This document shows positions 33,905-49,670 of a stretch of 64,000 nt of DNA, piece after piece. The first letter of the stretch is position 1. Every line of letters starts with the position of its first letter. The position numbers and the translations under genes are program-made. This DNA comes from Roseomonas sp. (GTDB lineage Bacteria; Pseudomonadota; Alphaproteobacteria; Acetobacterales; Acetobacteraceae). The stretch is from positions 310,001 to 374,000 of the forward strand of contig JADCER010000012.1 in NCBI GenBank assembly GCA_020249925.1. The letters are read 5' to 3'. The notes beneath the pieces were generated by a model that had not been told where the DNA came from, ran no database searches, and worked only from the letters and a program-made list of their open reading frames with translations.

Positions 33905-34855
33905 CTAACTCGGCAGCCCCTCACTTCCTCGTCCCTGTAAGGCAAGCAGGGCCTCTGCCTGCAGAATGGCTTCCTCTGCATCGCGCGCGGTGGCATCGGC
34001 GCCGAGTCGCTTGACCAGAAGCGGTTCCTTCAGAATCAGCGCGCCGCCCACAAGAATGCCGATATCCGCATTGCGCGAGGCGCGGCGAATATCGCGAATC
34101 AGCTCGGCCAGGCTTTCGATATGGGTCTCACCACTGATGGAAAAGCCGATCAGGCCGAAATGTTTTTCGGCGACCATGGCAATCAGCGCATCGCCGTCGT
34201 CGCTGCCATCCGTCCAGGTTTCCCAGCCGGCACGGCGGAAGAATTGTTCCACCATCAGCAGACCAAAGCCATGTTGTTCGCCCGGCGCGGGGGCCAGCAG
34301 AATGCTGCGGCCCGGCCGATTGCCCATGCCAAGCGGGGCAAAACGCGGCTCCAACGCATGGCAGGCAGCATGCAGGCACCGCAGCCCGATCGTCACTTCG
34401 GTGAAATCGGCGGTATCCTTTTCCCAAGCGACGCCAAGGATCCGCGCCGCCGGCGCCAGCAGGCCGAGATAGACCTGCGACAAGGGCAGCCCACGCGCGC
34501 AAAAGGCATCAATGAAGGTCAGCACATTTTCGGTATTGCCGAGCCTTGCAAGCGCCGTGAAGGCCTCCACATCACCTTCTGTTGGTGCCGCGAAATGCGG
34601 CGCCGGTGCTTCCTGCGTGGTGGTCCCAAGCGCACGTTGGGCCAGTACGAGTCGAGGGATCACCTCTGTCTCGATCACCCGCTTCAGCGGCAAGGCACAG
34701 CCATGAGAATGGCCGTGCCATAATGCTTCTGCGGGCCCATCCCTGCGATCGGGGTCTGGGTCTGCCATGTCCACGCGGGAATATAGCGTGAAAGCGCCAT
34801 CCGCTTCCACATATTCCGCTTGGGCCTGACGCTCCTCATCCGTGGTCGGCTTCAT
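33905..34855 (-). CDS. ppaA: B12-binding antirepressor PpaA/AerR-like
   Basis: A 316-residue protein with a helical region (about 95-175) and a C-terminal cobalamin-binding domain (about 183-305). The usual D-x-H-x-x-G reads E-Q-H-G-F-G at 193-198 with the putative Co-ligand H195; S-I-S-G-E and V-G-G-A-L-I-L complete the B12 fold. PpaA/AerR proteins bind B12, respond to light and modulate PpsR/CrtJ, and they adjoin ppsR as here. The ATG at 34853-34855 is chosen for its GGGGG ribosome site; a TTG start at 34906 would run into the PpsR-like sites. Confidence 0.88.
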   Translation of the reverse strand: MKPTTDEERQAQAEYVEADGAFTLYSRVDMADPDPDRRDGPAEALWHGHSHGCALPLKRVIETEVIPRLVLAQRALGTTTQEAPAPHFAAPTEGDVEAFTALARLGNTENVLTFIDAFCARGLPLSQVYLGLLAPAARILGVAWEKDTADFTEVTIGLRCLHAACHALEPRFAPLGMGNRPGRSILLAPAPGEQHGFGLLMVEQFFRRAGWETWTDGSDDGDALIAMVAEKHFGLIGFSISGETHIESLAELIRDIRRASRNADIGILVGGALILKEPLLVKRLGADATARDAEEAILQAEALLALQGRGSEGLPS

Positions 34856-34900
34856 GGTAGACCCCCTTATGCGGGTAGCTTCGTCCTGAGGGGCGCTTAA

Positions 34901-34934
34901 TGTCAATCGAAAAATACGTCAATCTTTCTTGACA
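34901..34934. promoter_or_regulatory. Degenerate PpsR-type sites between ppaA and bchF
   Basis: Two overlapping near-matches to TGT-N12-ACA. TGTCAATCGAAAAATACG (34901-34918) keeps only the left half. CGTCAATCTTTCTTGACA (34917-34934) has intact GTCAA and TTGAC arms with one change in the outer base. They occupy the divergent gap, so PpsR could act on both ppaA and the bchF operon. Confidence 0.55.
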
Positions 34935-34990
34935 CTCAGCGCCGGGCTCCGGTAGGTTTCCAGTCATCGAAGACTGGGAAGGGGGTCCAA

Positions 34991-35112
34991 ATGACCCTAA
35001 GCGTCAAGGCAAATCAAGGCAAACTGGCTGAAATCGGCCAGAGGCGAGCCTTGATGGGCGGCGCTGGAAGCCAGCCCATGCGAGTCGTTCCAGCCCCCGG
35101 AGGTGTCAAGTA

Positions 35113-35113
<1 letters not shown>
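34991..35113 (+). CDS. Candidate 40-residue leader ORF coupled to bchF
   Basis: An ORF of 41 codons from ATG 34991, with GGGGGT seven bases upstream, to TAA 35111-35113. Its stop overlaps the bchF start in TAATG, so the two would be translationally coupled. The peptide is basic (K and R spread throughout, ending A-P-G-G-V-K) with no membrane helix. It lies just downstream of the PpsR-like sites. No homologue is recognised; it could be a leader peptide, a small assembly factor, or chance. Confidence 0.42.
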
Positions 35114-37004
<1,891 letters not shown>

Positions 37005-37006
37005 CC

Positions 37007-38513
37007 ATGCAGCTTGCTGTCTGGACCTATGAAGGGCCGCCGCATGTGGGGGCGATGCGCATCGCCACCGCCATGCAGGGTGTGCATTACGTGCTGCATG
37101 CGCCGCAGGGCGATACCTATGCGGATTTGCTCTTCACCATGATTGAAAGGCGGGAAAAGCGCCCGCCGGTGACATGGACAACTTTCCAGGCGCGCGATTT
37201 GGGCGGCGATACGGCCGAGCTTTTCATGGAAGCGGCGCGCGATGCCTATGCGCGCTTCAAGCCGGAAGCCATGCTGGTGGGCGCTTCCTGCACGGCAGAG
37301 CTGATTCAGGATGATCCGGGCGGTTTGGCCAAAACCCTGGGCCTGCCGGTGCCCGTGGTGCCGCTGGAATTGCCTGCCTATCAGCGCAAGGAAAACTGGG
37401 GTGCGGCGGAGACCTTCTATCGCCTGGTGCGCGCTTTTGCAGGGCCGGCACAATCCCGCGCGCCGCGCGATCCGGCCCGCGCGCCGCGCTGCAATATTCT
37501 GGGACCGACGGCGCTTGGCTTCCGGCATCGTGATGATGTGGCGGAAATCACCAAGCTTCTGCACAGCATGGGCATTGAAGTGGTGGTCACGGCGCCGATG
37601 GGTGCAACACCCGCTGATCTGACCCGCCTGCGTGAGGCTGATTTCAATGTCGTGCTCTATCCCGAAATTGCGCAGGTCGCAGCCGGGTATTTGCAGCGCC
37701 ATTTGGGTCAGCCCTTTACGCGCATCGTGCCGATTGGTGTGGGTGCGACGCGCGATTTCATGGCGGAGGTGGCGGCGCTTGCGGGCCTGCCGGCGCCTGA
37801 AGCCGATGGCGGCGCTGCGCTGCGTCTGCCCTGGTATGCGCGTTCGGTCGATTCGAATTACCTGACCGGTAAGCGGGTGTTCATCTTTGGCGATGCCACC
37901 CACGCCATGGCGGCGGCGCGGATCGCTCAGGAAGAACTGGGCTTCGCCGTTGTAGGGCTTGGCACCTATAGTCGCGAATTCGGCCGCGAAATTCGCGCTG
38001 CAGCCGAGAAATATGGCTGTGAGGCACTGATTTCCGATGATTATCTGGAAGTCGAAGAACGCATCGCCGCCCTGCAACCCGAATTGGTGCTGGGCACGCA
38101 GATGGAACGCCATATTGCGAAAAAGCTTGGCGTTCCATGTGCGGTGATCTCAGCCCCTGTGCATGTGCAGGATTTCCCTGCGCGTTATGCGCCGCAGATG
38201 GGCTTTGAAGGCGCCAATGTGATCTTCGATACCTGGGTCCATCCGCTGATGATGGGGCTTGAGGAACATCTGCTTGGCATGTTCCGCGAAGATTTCGAAT
38301 TCCGTGACGGCGTGGCCCCTTCCCATCTGGGCCATGGCCCGCAAGCGGAAACACATGCCGTGCCGGTTGCCGTTGGCCCCGCGAGTTGGGCGCATGAGGC
38401 CGAGGCGGAGTTGCGCAAGATCCCCTTCTTTGTGCGCGGCAAGGCGCGCCGTAATACCGAACGATTCGCTGAAGAACGCGGCATTGCCGTGATCACCCTT
38501 GAGACGCTTTACG

Positions 38514-38539
<26 letters not shown>
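37007..38539 (+). CDS. bchB: Dark-operative protochlorophyllide reductase subunit B
   Basis: A 510-residue partner of BchN. The N-terminus [11 protein letters not shown], the [11 protein letters not shown] segment near 28-38 (with the aspartate cluster ligand), V-G-A-S-C-T-A-E near 92-99, and the C-terminal light-independent reductase domain (about 430-505, with [11 protein letters not shown] near 472-482) are all present. It starts two bases after the bchN stop. bchH begins inside its last codons. Confidence 0.97.
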
Positions 38540-43038
<4,499 letters not shown>

Positions 43039-43039
<1 letters not shown>

Positions 43040-43740
43040 TGCAAACCGCCACCTATCAAAGCCGCCGCAGCCAGATCGAAACCTATTTCGATCGTACGGC
43101 CGCGGATGCCTGGGCGCGGCTGACTTCTGATGCGCCGGTCAGTGGCATTCGCGCGACTGTGCGCGCCGGCCGTGATGAAATGCGCCAGACGTTGCTATCC
43201 TGGCTGCCTGATGACCTCACCGGCAAGCGCCTGCTGGATGCCGGCTGCGGCACCGGCGCTTTTGCGATTGAGGCTGCACGGCGCGGTGCACAGGTGGTCG
43301 CGATTGATGTCTCGCCCTCGCTCATCAAGATTGCGCGGGAACGTAGCGAAGGCCTCGCGCCGGAAGGCAGCATCATCCATGAAGTGGGTGATATGCTGGA
43401 TGGTCAATTCGGCATTTTTGACCATGTCGTCGCCATGGATAGCCTGATCCATTATCACCCGGATGATATGGTGCGGAGCCTGGCGAGCCTCGCGCCGCGC
43501 ATTCGGCATTCGATGCTGATGACCTTTGCGCCGAAAACACCCTTGCTTGCGGCGATGCATTTCGTGGGACGCGCCTTTCCGCGTGGTGATCGTGCACCGG
43601 CGATTGAACCCGTGGCGGAGCGCAGCCTGAAGGGCCGGATCAAGGGTGAGCGGCAGCTCATGTCCTGGAATATCGGTCAGGATCGGCGCGTTTCGCGCGG
43701 CTTCTACACCTCTCATGCGCTGGAGCTGATCCGGAAATGA
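43039..43740 (+). CDS. bchM: Mg-protoporphyrin IX methyltransferase BchM
   Basis: A 233-residue SAM methyltransferase. The SAM motif L-L-D-A-G-C-G-T-G-A-F lies near 65-75 and a second acidic strand V-V-A-I-D-V-S near 87-93. The C-terminus has the family N-I-G-Q-D-R-R-V-S-R-G-F-Y segment. It methylates the C13 propionate of Mg-protoporphyrin IX, giving the substrate of AcsF. ATG 43039 is chosen over TTG 43036. The stop overlaps lhaA. Confidence 0.96.
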
Positions 43741-45200
43741 GCGAGGTGAATGACCGCTTGGCACGGCTTTGGACAGGGATCAGCGTGAATGTGCTGCCCT
43801 TCGCCGAAGCCAGCAGCGGTCCTTTGCCGATCAGGCGCCTGTTGCGGCTTTCGCTGTTTCAGATTTCCTGCGGCATGACGGCGGTGCTGATGGTTGGCAC
43901 GCTCAATCGCGTCATGATTGTGGAAATGGGTGTTGCGGCGAGCCTGGTTGCCATCATGGTGGCGCTGCCGCTCCTATTCGCACCCTTGCGCGCCTTGATT
44001 GGGTTTCGTTCAGATTCGCATCAGTCCGTACTGGGCTGGCGGCGCGTGCCTTACCTTTGGCTGGGCACGATTATCCAATTCGGCGGCCTGGCGATGATGC
44101 CCTTTGCGCTCATCATCCTTTCTGGCGATACCTGGGCACCGCCCTGGGTGGCGCAGCTTGCTGCGGGGCTTGCCTTCCTCATGGTGGGGGCGGGCATGCA
44201 TACGGTGCAGACTGTCGGGCTTGCCTTGGCGACTGATATCGTGCCGCGAGAGGCGCAGCCGAATGTCGTGACGATCCTATCACTCATGCAATTGATCGGC
44301 ATGGTGATTTCCGCAATTGCCTTTGGTGCCTTCCTTGCAAATTTTTCGCAGATCAAACTGATCCAACTTGTGCAAGGCATGGCGGCGGCGACCCTTGTGA
44401 TTAATCTGATCGCCGCCTGGAAACAGGAACCAAGACGGCCGGAACTGACGGTTGGTCGCGCCCCGGGTGATCCGGGTTTTCGTGAAAGTCTCAAGCTCTT
44501 GCGCAGGGCTGGGCCATGGGATCGACGTTTGCTGGCGGCCGCATTGGGAACAGCCGCCTTTGGCATGCAGGATGTTTTGCTGGAGCCCTATGGCGGGCAG
44601 ATCCTTGCGCTCAGCGTGGGTGCGACAACTGGCTTGACGGCGCTTTTCGCGAGTGGCGCGGTCTTGGGCTTTTTGCGTGCCGCCCCGTTGCTTGCACGGG
44701 GGATGCATGCACAACGCGTCGCCAGTGCTGGCGCTATCGTCGGTATCTCGGGCTTCGTGATGGTGATCTTTGCCGCACCGCTTGTATCCACACTTGTCTT
44801 CGCTGCCGGAACTGCGGCGATCGGCTTCGGGGCTGGGCTATTTGCCCATGCAACACTGACGGGCTGCATGCAGGCCGCACCGGAAGGTCAGATCGGTCTG
44901 ACGCTTGGTGTTTGGGGCGCGGTGACAGCGACCGCCGGCGGTTTGGCTGTCGCGCTTGGCGGCGTCATTCGTGATGTCATTTCCTCTCTCGCCTCGGCCG
45001 GTGTCCTTGGTGCCGGGCTTGATGCGCCAAGCACCGGGTATGTCGGTGTTTATATCGTCGAAATCATGCTGCTGTTCATGATGCTTGCGGTCGTTGGCCC
45101 ATTGCTGCGGGCCAATGATTCGGTTTCCTCAGGACCTCAACGTGATGCAGGCCGGCCGGTACTCGCCGGGCTGCAAAACCAACATGGAGCATTGCCATGA
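43737..45200 (+). CDS. lhaA: LH1 assembly protein LhaA (PucC/BCD-family MFS)
   Basis: A 487-residue 12-helix protein of the bacteriochlorophyll delivery family. T-L-N-R-V-M-I-V-E-M near 55-64, the D-S-H-Q-S-V-L-G-W-R-R-V-P-Y segment near 92-105 and its position between bchM and puhA identify the LhaA/ORF1696 type, needed for assembly of light-harvesting complex 1. It overlaps both neighbours by four bases. A second, shorter PucC-like gene lies at 30139. Confidence 0.95.
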   Translation: MSEVNDRLARLWTGISVNVLPFAEASSGPLPIRRLLRLSLFQISCGMTAVLMVGTLNRVMIVEMGVAASLVAIMVALPLLFAPLRALIGFRSDSHQSVLGWRRVPYLWLGTIIQFGGLAMMPFALIILSGDTWAPPWVAQLAAGLAFLMVGAGMHTVQTVGLALATDIVPREAQPNVVTILSLMQLIGMVISAIAFGAFLANFSQIKLIQLVQGMAAATLVINLIAAWKQEPRRPELTVGRAPGDPGFRESLKLLRRAGPWDRRLLAAALGTAAFGMQDVLLEPYGGQILALSVGATTGLTALFASGAVLGFLRAAPLLARGMHAQRVASAGAIVGISGFVMVIFAAPLVSTLVFAAGTAAIGFGAGLFAHATLTGCMQAAPEGQIGLTLGVWGAVTATAGGLAVALGGVIRDVISSLASAGVLGAGLDAPSTGYVGVYIVEIMLLFMMLAVVGPLLRANDSVSSGPQRDAGRPVLAGLQNQHGALP

Positions 45201-45979
45201 CCACACCCGCAACGCCGGTCTTTCTCGATGCGGCTGCACTTTCCCTCTACATCTTCTTCGCCTTCTTCGCGGGCCTGATCTATTATCTAACGCGAGAGAA
45301 CAAGCGCGAAGGCTATCCGATGATCAATGAACTGCCGGATCGTCCGGCTTTCGCGACCATGCATGGCTTTCCGGAAACACCGCCGCCGAAGGTCTTTCGG
45401 TTGCATTATCCGGAAGGTGCCACTGTTGTGCAGGGCGTGCGGCCAGAACGCGATGTCAGCGCTCAATTAATCCCAGAAGCTCCCTATCCCGGTACGGCAT
45501 TCGTGCCGACTGGGGATGCGATGAAGGATGGTGTCGGCCCCGCAGCCTATGCCGACAGGGCTGATGAACCTGATCTGGCGTTTGATGATCATCAGCCGAA
45601 GATCGTGCCGCTGCGCGCTGCGCCGGGTTGGCATATCGCCCATGAAGATCCAGATCCGCGCGGTCAGCCTGTCATCACCTTGGATGGTGAAGTGGCTGCA
45701 ACGACCGTTGATCTTTGGGTTGATCGTTCGGAGTATATCCTGCGCTATCTGGAAGCCGAACTTTCCAACGGAAGACGCGTTTTGGTGCCGATGTTCCTTT
45801 GTACCTTCACCGATGATGGCACGGCGCGGGTGATTTCCGTCACCGCTGCGCAATTCGCTGCAGCACCTGGCATTGCGAAGCCAGAGCAGATTACCTTGCT
45901 CGAAGAAGATCGCATTTCTGCCTATTTCGGCGGTGGTCACTTCTATGCCACGCCTGAACGCAGCGAGCCATGCCTGTGA
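45197..45979 (+). CDS. puhA: Photosynthetic reaction centre subunit H
   Basis: A 260-residue H subunit. One N-terminal membrane helix (about 12-31, L-Y-I-F-F-A-F-F-A-G-L-I-Y-Y) is followed by the R-E-N-K-R-E-G-Y-P motif and a cytoplasmic PRC-barrel domain (about 110-250), with V-D-R-S-E near 175-179. It caps the L/M core and guides proton uptake to the secondary quinone. It overlaps puhB by 10 bases. pufL and pufM are not in the window. Confidence 0.97.
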   Translation: MTTPATPVFLDAAALSLYIFFAFFAGLIYYLTRENKREGYPMINELPDRPAFATMHGFPETPPPKVFRLHYPEGATVVQGVRPERDVSAQLIPEAPYPGTAFVPTGDAMKDGVGPAAYADRADEPDLAFDDHQPKIVPLRAAPGWHIAHEDPDPRGQPVITLDGEVAATTVDLWVDRSEYILRYLEAELSNGRRVLVPMFLCTFTDDGTARVISVTAAQFAAAPGIAKPEQITLLEEDRISAYFGGGHFYATPERSEPCL

Positions 45980-46647
45980 CCAAGCCAGCCCCCGCACGCC
46001 TGACCGAACACGGGCTAGAACCAATACCGGGCCTTCCGGAGGCGCTTCCGGCGGGTGAGGTTTTACTGTGGCAAGGGGCGCCGGCTTGGACCGAAATTGC
46101 CCAACGGGTCTTCCTGATCCGTTGGGTAATGGCTTACTTTCTGCTGCTTGCAAGCTGGGATTTGCTGAATGCCGCCCTGCAGGGCAATTCCATGGTAACG
46201 GCCATTGGCTCTGCAGCGATCTTGATGCTGGTGGGTAGTGTCGCGATTGGCATTCTGGCGCTGCTTGCCAGAGTAACGGCCAAGACAAGTGTCTATTCGA
46301 TCACCTCACGCCGCCTTGTGCTGCGCGTGGGCGTCGCCTTGCCCATCACCATCAATATCCCGTTTGCGGCAATCGCGGGCGCGAATTTGCGGAATCGCAA
46401 AGATGGCCATGGCGATATCGTGATGGAATTGCTCCCAAGCCATCGGATTTCCTGGATTGCCCTATGGCCCCATTGCGCCGGATGGAGTGTTGGCCGGCCA
46501 AGGCCGATGCTCCGCGGTGTGGCGAATGCGGCGGGGGTTGCCAGGATTTTGGGCGAAGCGGTTGCCAATACGGGCGGTGCGGCCATCAGCCGTGTTCAGA
46601 ATGCACCAGAAGCCGAAATGCCAGGTGGCGCGACGGCGATGGCATAG
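45970..46647 (+). CDS. puhB: Photosynthetic complex assembly protein PuhB
   Basis: A 225-residue membrane protein with helices at about 46-66 and 74-101, then a PH-like (bPH2) domain with Y-S-I-T-S-R-R-L-V-L-R near 108-118. In Rhodobacter PuhB aids reaction-centre assembly. The C-terminal 25 residues are Ala/Gly-rich and variable. It is followed 10 bases later by puhC. Confidence 0.93.
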   Translation: MPVTKPAPARLTEHGLEPIPGLPEALPAGEVLLWQGAPAWTEIAQRVFLIRWVMAYFLLLASWDLLNAALQGNSMVTAIGSAAILMLVGSVAIGILALLARVTAKTSVYSITSRRLVLRVGVALPITINIPFAAIAGANLRNRKDGHGDIVMELLPSHRISWIALWPHCAGWSVGRPRPMLRGVANAAGVARILGEAVANTGGAAISRVQNAPEAEMPGGATAMA

Positions 46648-46657
46648 GGGAAGGATG

Positions 46658-47113
46658 ATGCAGGCCAAGGCCATAGGCGCACGCAAGGACTATATGGGCT
46701 ATGGGCTCGCGGTGGTGCTGGCCGGCGTTCTTGCATTGGTCCTGTTGAATCCGAGCGAAGGCCAGCAGGCCCGCTATCAGCCGCATGAGGCGATCTTCGC
46801 GCGCAAGATTCTTTTTAGCGACCGGATCGATGGCGGCATTTCGATCCGCGATGCGGCCACTGGCCAGTTGATTGGTGAAATTCAACCTGGTGAGGGTGGC
46901 TTTGTGCGCGGGGCGCTGCGCGGGTTCATACGCGAAAGGCGCTTGGAAAATCCCGGTGCGGAAAGCCCCTTGCGGCTTGCGGCGTTGCAGGGCGGCGCGA
47001 TCATTCTTGAAGACCCGGCAAGTGGTCGTTGGACGGATTTGCGCGCCTTTGGTGCGACAAATCTGCAGAGTTTTGCGGAAATATTGTTCAAAAAAAACGA
47101 GGAAGGCAAATGA
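46658..47113 (+). CDS. puhC: Photosynthetic complex assembly protein PuhC
   Basis: A 151-residue protein with a single N-terminal membrane helix (about 17-33, V-V-L-A-G-V-L-A-L-V-L-L) and a periplasmic domain with L-F-S-D-R-I-D-G-G-I-S-I near 58-69, the PuhC (TIGR03054) signature. Two adjacent ATG codons occur; 46658 fits the GGGG(AAGG) ribosome site better than 46655. The in-frame 46457 start lies in puhB and is rejected. It supports LH1-reaction centre organisation in Rhodobacter. Confidence 0.92.
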   Translation: MQAKAIGARKDYMGYGLAVVLAGVLALVLLNPSEGQQARYQPHEAIFARKILFSDRIDGGISIRDAATGQLIGEIQPGEGGFVRGALRGFIRERRLENPGAESPLRLAALQGGAIILEDPASGRWTDLRAFGATNLQSFAEILFKKNEEGK

Positions 47114-47415
47114 ACCAAGAAAGCAACAGCCGGCGGGGCCGGCGCTTTGATGTGCCCTGTACCGTCGAAATCGAACGCAGCTTCGATAGTTTCCATGCCT
47201 ATGCCGTGCCTGAAGATGTGGTGCTGCGTCCCGGTGATCAGGTGATTGTCCATGGCGCACCGGCTCAGGTGGCCTTTGGTGAGAAATACAGCTTCGAAAC
47301 CACGGCCACCATCATCCGCGCGGGCTTTTTCCGCAGGCATTGGACGCAGTTTCGTTCCATTCTTGAGTTGACCGAGCTCTATCATGTGGGCTTTGAGCCG
47401 AAGGAGGCCGCATGA
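47110..47415 (+). CDS. Small conserved photosynthesis-cluster protein between puhC and acsF
   Basis: A 101-residue soluble protein with overlaps of four bases on both sides, so it is firmly part of the operon. The fold looks beta-rich ([13 protein letters not shown] near 40-52). Small unnamed genes occur at this position in other purple-bacterial clusters. No catalytic residues are evident. A role with PuhB/PuhC in assembly or with AcsF is possible; function is unknown. Confidence 0.8.
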   Translation: MNQESNSRRGRRFDVPCTVEIERSFDSFHAYAVPEDVVLRPGDQVIVHGAPAQVAFGEKYSFETTATIIRAGFFRRHWTQFRSILELTELYHVGFEPKEAA

Positions 47416-48488
47416 ACGCCGTAACCCACTCCATGCGGGACAAGCTCTCGCGTGAGACGACAGAGCTTGCGCTGACCGAAACAGTCCTGTCGCCGCGCTT
47501 TTACACCACGGATTTCGCGGCAATGGACGCGATCGATGTGGAACCGGTGCGCGCCGAATGGGATCGGCTGATGGAAGAATTCCATCGTGACCCAAATAAG
47601 GGCCATTTCGTCCGTGATGAGCAATTCGATGCCTTCAAACTTGATGAGCTGCCAGAGGGTTTGCAGAAGGAATTGGTTGATTTTCTGGTCAGCAGCGTGA
47701 CCGCCGAGTTTTCCGGCTGCGTGCTTTATGCCGAAATCAAGAAGCGCGTGACCAACCCGGATATGCGCGAATTGTTTTCTGTCATGGCACGCGATGAAAG
47801 CCGCCATGCCGGCTTTATCAATGATGCGCTCAAGGATCTTGGGATTGGCGTTGATCTGGGCTTTCTGACACGCGCGAAGAAGTACCATTACTTCCAGCCG
47901 AAATTCATCTTCTACGCCACTTATTTGAGCGAGAAGATCGGGTATGCACGCTACATCACCATCTTCCGCCAATTCGAACGCCACCCGGAATTGCGCTTTC
48001 ATCCAATTTTCCAGTGGTTCGAAAAATGGTGCAATGATGAATTCCGCCATGGTGAGGCCTTCGCGCTGCTGATGCGCGCCAATCCGAAGCTGCTTACCGG
48101 TGTGAATGCGCTTTGGTGCCGTTTCTTCCAGCTTGCGGTTTTCGCCACCATGTATGTGCGTGATCATGGCCGGCCGGAATTCCACAAGGCGCTTGGCATG
48201 ACGCCCACCGAATATGATCGGCAGGTGTTCAAGATTACGGAGGAGATCTGCCGCCAGGTATTCCCCGTAACCCTGGATGTTGATGGGCCTGGCTTCATGG
48301 AAGACATGGATCGGCTATTGCAGATATCGGAGAAAATGAGCGATGCGCGCCGGCAGGGCGGCATTGGCGGCAGGTTGCGTGGGATTGGTCTCAGCGTTTC
48401 TGCGGCGACGGTCTTGGCCAAGCTGTTTTTCCGCCGGCCAAAGAAGCATCCGTTGCCTGCCGAAATTCGCCTTTCGCCCGTTTGGTAG
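47412..48488 (+). CDS. acsF: Aerobic Mg-protoporphyrin IX monomethyl ester cyclase AcsF
   Basis: A 358-residue diiron oxidase. Ferritin-like metal motifs are visible: [10 protein letters not shown] near 98-107, A-R-D-E-S-R-H-A near 126-133, and [10 protein letters not shown] near 205-214. It closes the isocyclic ring using O2, forming protochlorophyllide. No anaerobic cyclase bchE is in the window, which fits aerobic pigment synthesis. It is followed by puhE nine bases later. Confidence 0.97.
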   Translation: MNAVTHSMRDKLSRETTELALTETVLSPRFYTTDFAAMDAIDVEPVRAEWDRLMEEFHRDPNKGHFVRDEQFDAFKLDELPEGLQKELVDFLVSSVTAEFSGCVLYAEIKKRVTNPDMRELFSVMARDESRHAGFINDALKDLGIGVDLGFLTRAKKYHYFQPKFIFYATYLSEKIGYARYITIFRQFERHPELRFHPIFQWFEKWCNDEFRHGEAFALLMRANPKLLTGVNALWCRFFQLAVFATMYVRDHGRPEFHKALGMTPTEYDRQVFKITEEICRQVFPVTLDVDGPGFMEDMDRLLQISEKMSDARRQGGIGGRLRGIGLSVSAATVLAKLFFRRPKKHPLPAEIRLSPVW

Positions 48489-48497
48489 CAGCGCGCC

Positions 48498-49556
48498 ATG
48501 CCAGAAAGCATGACCGCCGCCCTGATCGCCATCTTCCTTTGGTGGCTGACGACGGGTGCCATTCTTTTTGCGGTCACGACACTCGCGGCGCGGCGCATGG
48601 CACTTGCTGCTGCCGCAGGTGTCTTGCTTATTGGCGGCCTCCTCACGCTGCATCTCACCGCTGAGGAGGTGAGCGCTGCTGGCGCCTATCTTTCCTTCCT
48701 GGCGGCCTTGGCGATTTGGGGCGCGGTGGAGATCAGTTTCCTGGGGGGGTTGATCACGGGCCCCAATCGCAAGGCATTGTCATCTGATCTTGCTGGCCTG
48801 CAACGCTTCTGGTCCGCAACGCGCGTTGTACTTTGGCATGAAATATTCATTCTGGCGCTTGGCTTCCTGTTGATTATCGCTTTCGCACAGGGTCCCAACC
48901 GCATCGGTCTGATGACTTATGGCATCCTGTGGCTCATGCGGCTTAGCGCAAAGCTCAACCTGTATCTGGGTGTGCGGAATACCGGCGAAACGATGCTGCC
49001 GGCGCATCTTCGCTACATGAGCAGCTATTTCGCCCATCGGCCGATGAATGCGCTGTTTCCCTTCTCGATCACGCTCGGCACGCTCTTGAGCGCCTGGCTG
49101 TTTCACAAGGCCTTTGCGGATGGTGCGGATGCGCATCAAGCGGCCGGCTTCATGCTGATTGCGACCATCGCTTCGCTCGCGGTGATTGAGCATTGGTTTC
49201 TGATGTTACCCTTGCCCATTGAAACGCTATGGCGTTGGGGCTTACGCGATAAGGATTCGCCGGCACAAACAGGAACCTGGTCTACCGACAGAAGTGGTCC
49301 TTTCGACACACGTCCCTTGAATGCGCTTTTGCTGCGAATCTCGGCTGGGGCTTTTGGTTCTGTCGAAAGTCTGAAGGGTTCGATACGATCATCCGATGGT
49401 TGGCTTGCGCTGGATTTTGCGAATGGGGTCATGCACCTGCACCGCGAAACGGCTTCAGAAGCGAAGCGGACCGGTTTCATCGTGACCGGACGGCTATTGG
49501 ATATGCACGGCATTCGGTCAGAGTTTGAGAATTACGCGCTGAGGTACGGCGCATGA
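48498..49556 (+). CDS. puhE: Photosynthetic complex assembly protein PuhE
   Basis: A 352-residue protein (TIGR03055). Seven or so membrane helices occupy about 1-235, and a soluble C-terminal part follows from about 245. F-L-G-G-L-I-T-G-P near 79-87 and H-E-I-F-I-L-A near 114-120 are characteristic. In Rhodobacter it lies in the puh-acsF-hemA region and influences bacteriochlorophyll level and complex formation; the mechanism is unknown. Confidence 0.93.
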   Translation: MPESMTAALIAIFLWWLTTGAILFAVTTLAARRMALAAAAGVLLIGGLLTLHLTAEEVSAAGAYLSFLAALAIWGAVEISFLGGLITGPNRKALSSDLAGLQRFWSATRVVLWHEIFILALGFLLIIAFAQGPNRIGLMTYGILWLMRLSAKLNLYLGVRNTGETMLPAHLRYMSSYFAHRPMNALFPFSITLGTLLSAWLFHKAFADGADAHQAAGFMLIATIASLAVIEHWFLMLPLPIETLWRWGLRDKDSPAQTGTWSTDRSGPFDTRPLNALLLRISAGAFGSVESLKGSIRSSDGWLALDFANGVMHLHRETASEAKRTGFIVTGRLLDMHGIRSEFENYALRYGA

Positions 49557-49570
49557 GGAAAATCACGACC

Positions 49571-49592
49571 AAAGGCATGGCGTGGGGCCTTT
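49571..49592 (+). terminator. Weak hairpin between puhE and hemA
   Basis: AAAGGC (49571-49576) and GCCTTT (49587-49592) can pair with a 10-base loop, followed by TCCC. It sits 15 bases after puhE, in the only gap over 100 bases between bchF and crtB (49557-49670). It may attenuate the bch-puh transcript or mark a separate hemA promoter. No PpsR site is seen in this gap. Confidence 0.28.
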
Positions 49593-49670
49593 TCCCGGGC
49601 AGTCATACCGGAAGCGACCTGCGCACAATCGCAAGACCTGGAAAATCATTCTGGGCAAGGAGAATGTGAC

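Noticed and set aside
34904..34906. TTG start extending ppaA by 17 codons
   Set aside because: It would lie inside the PpsR-like site, while an ATG with a GGGGG ribosome site lies downstream.
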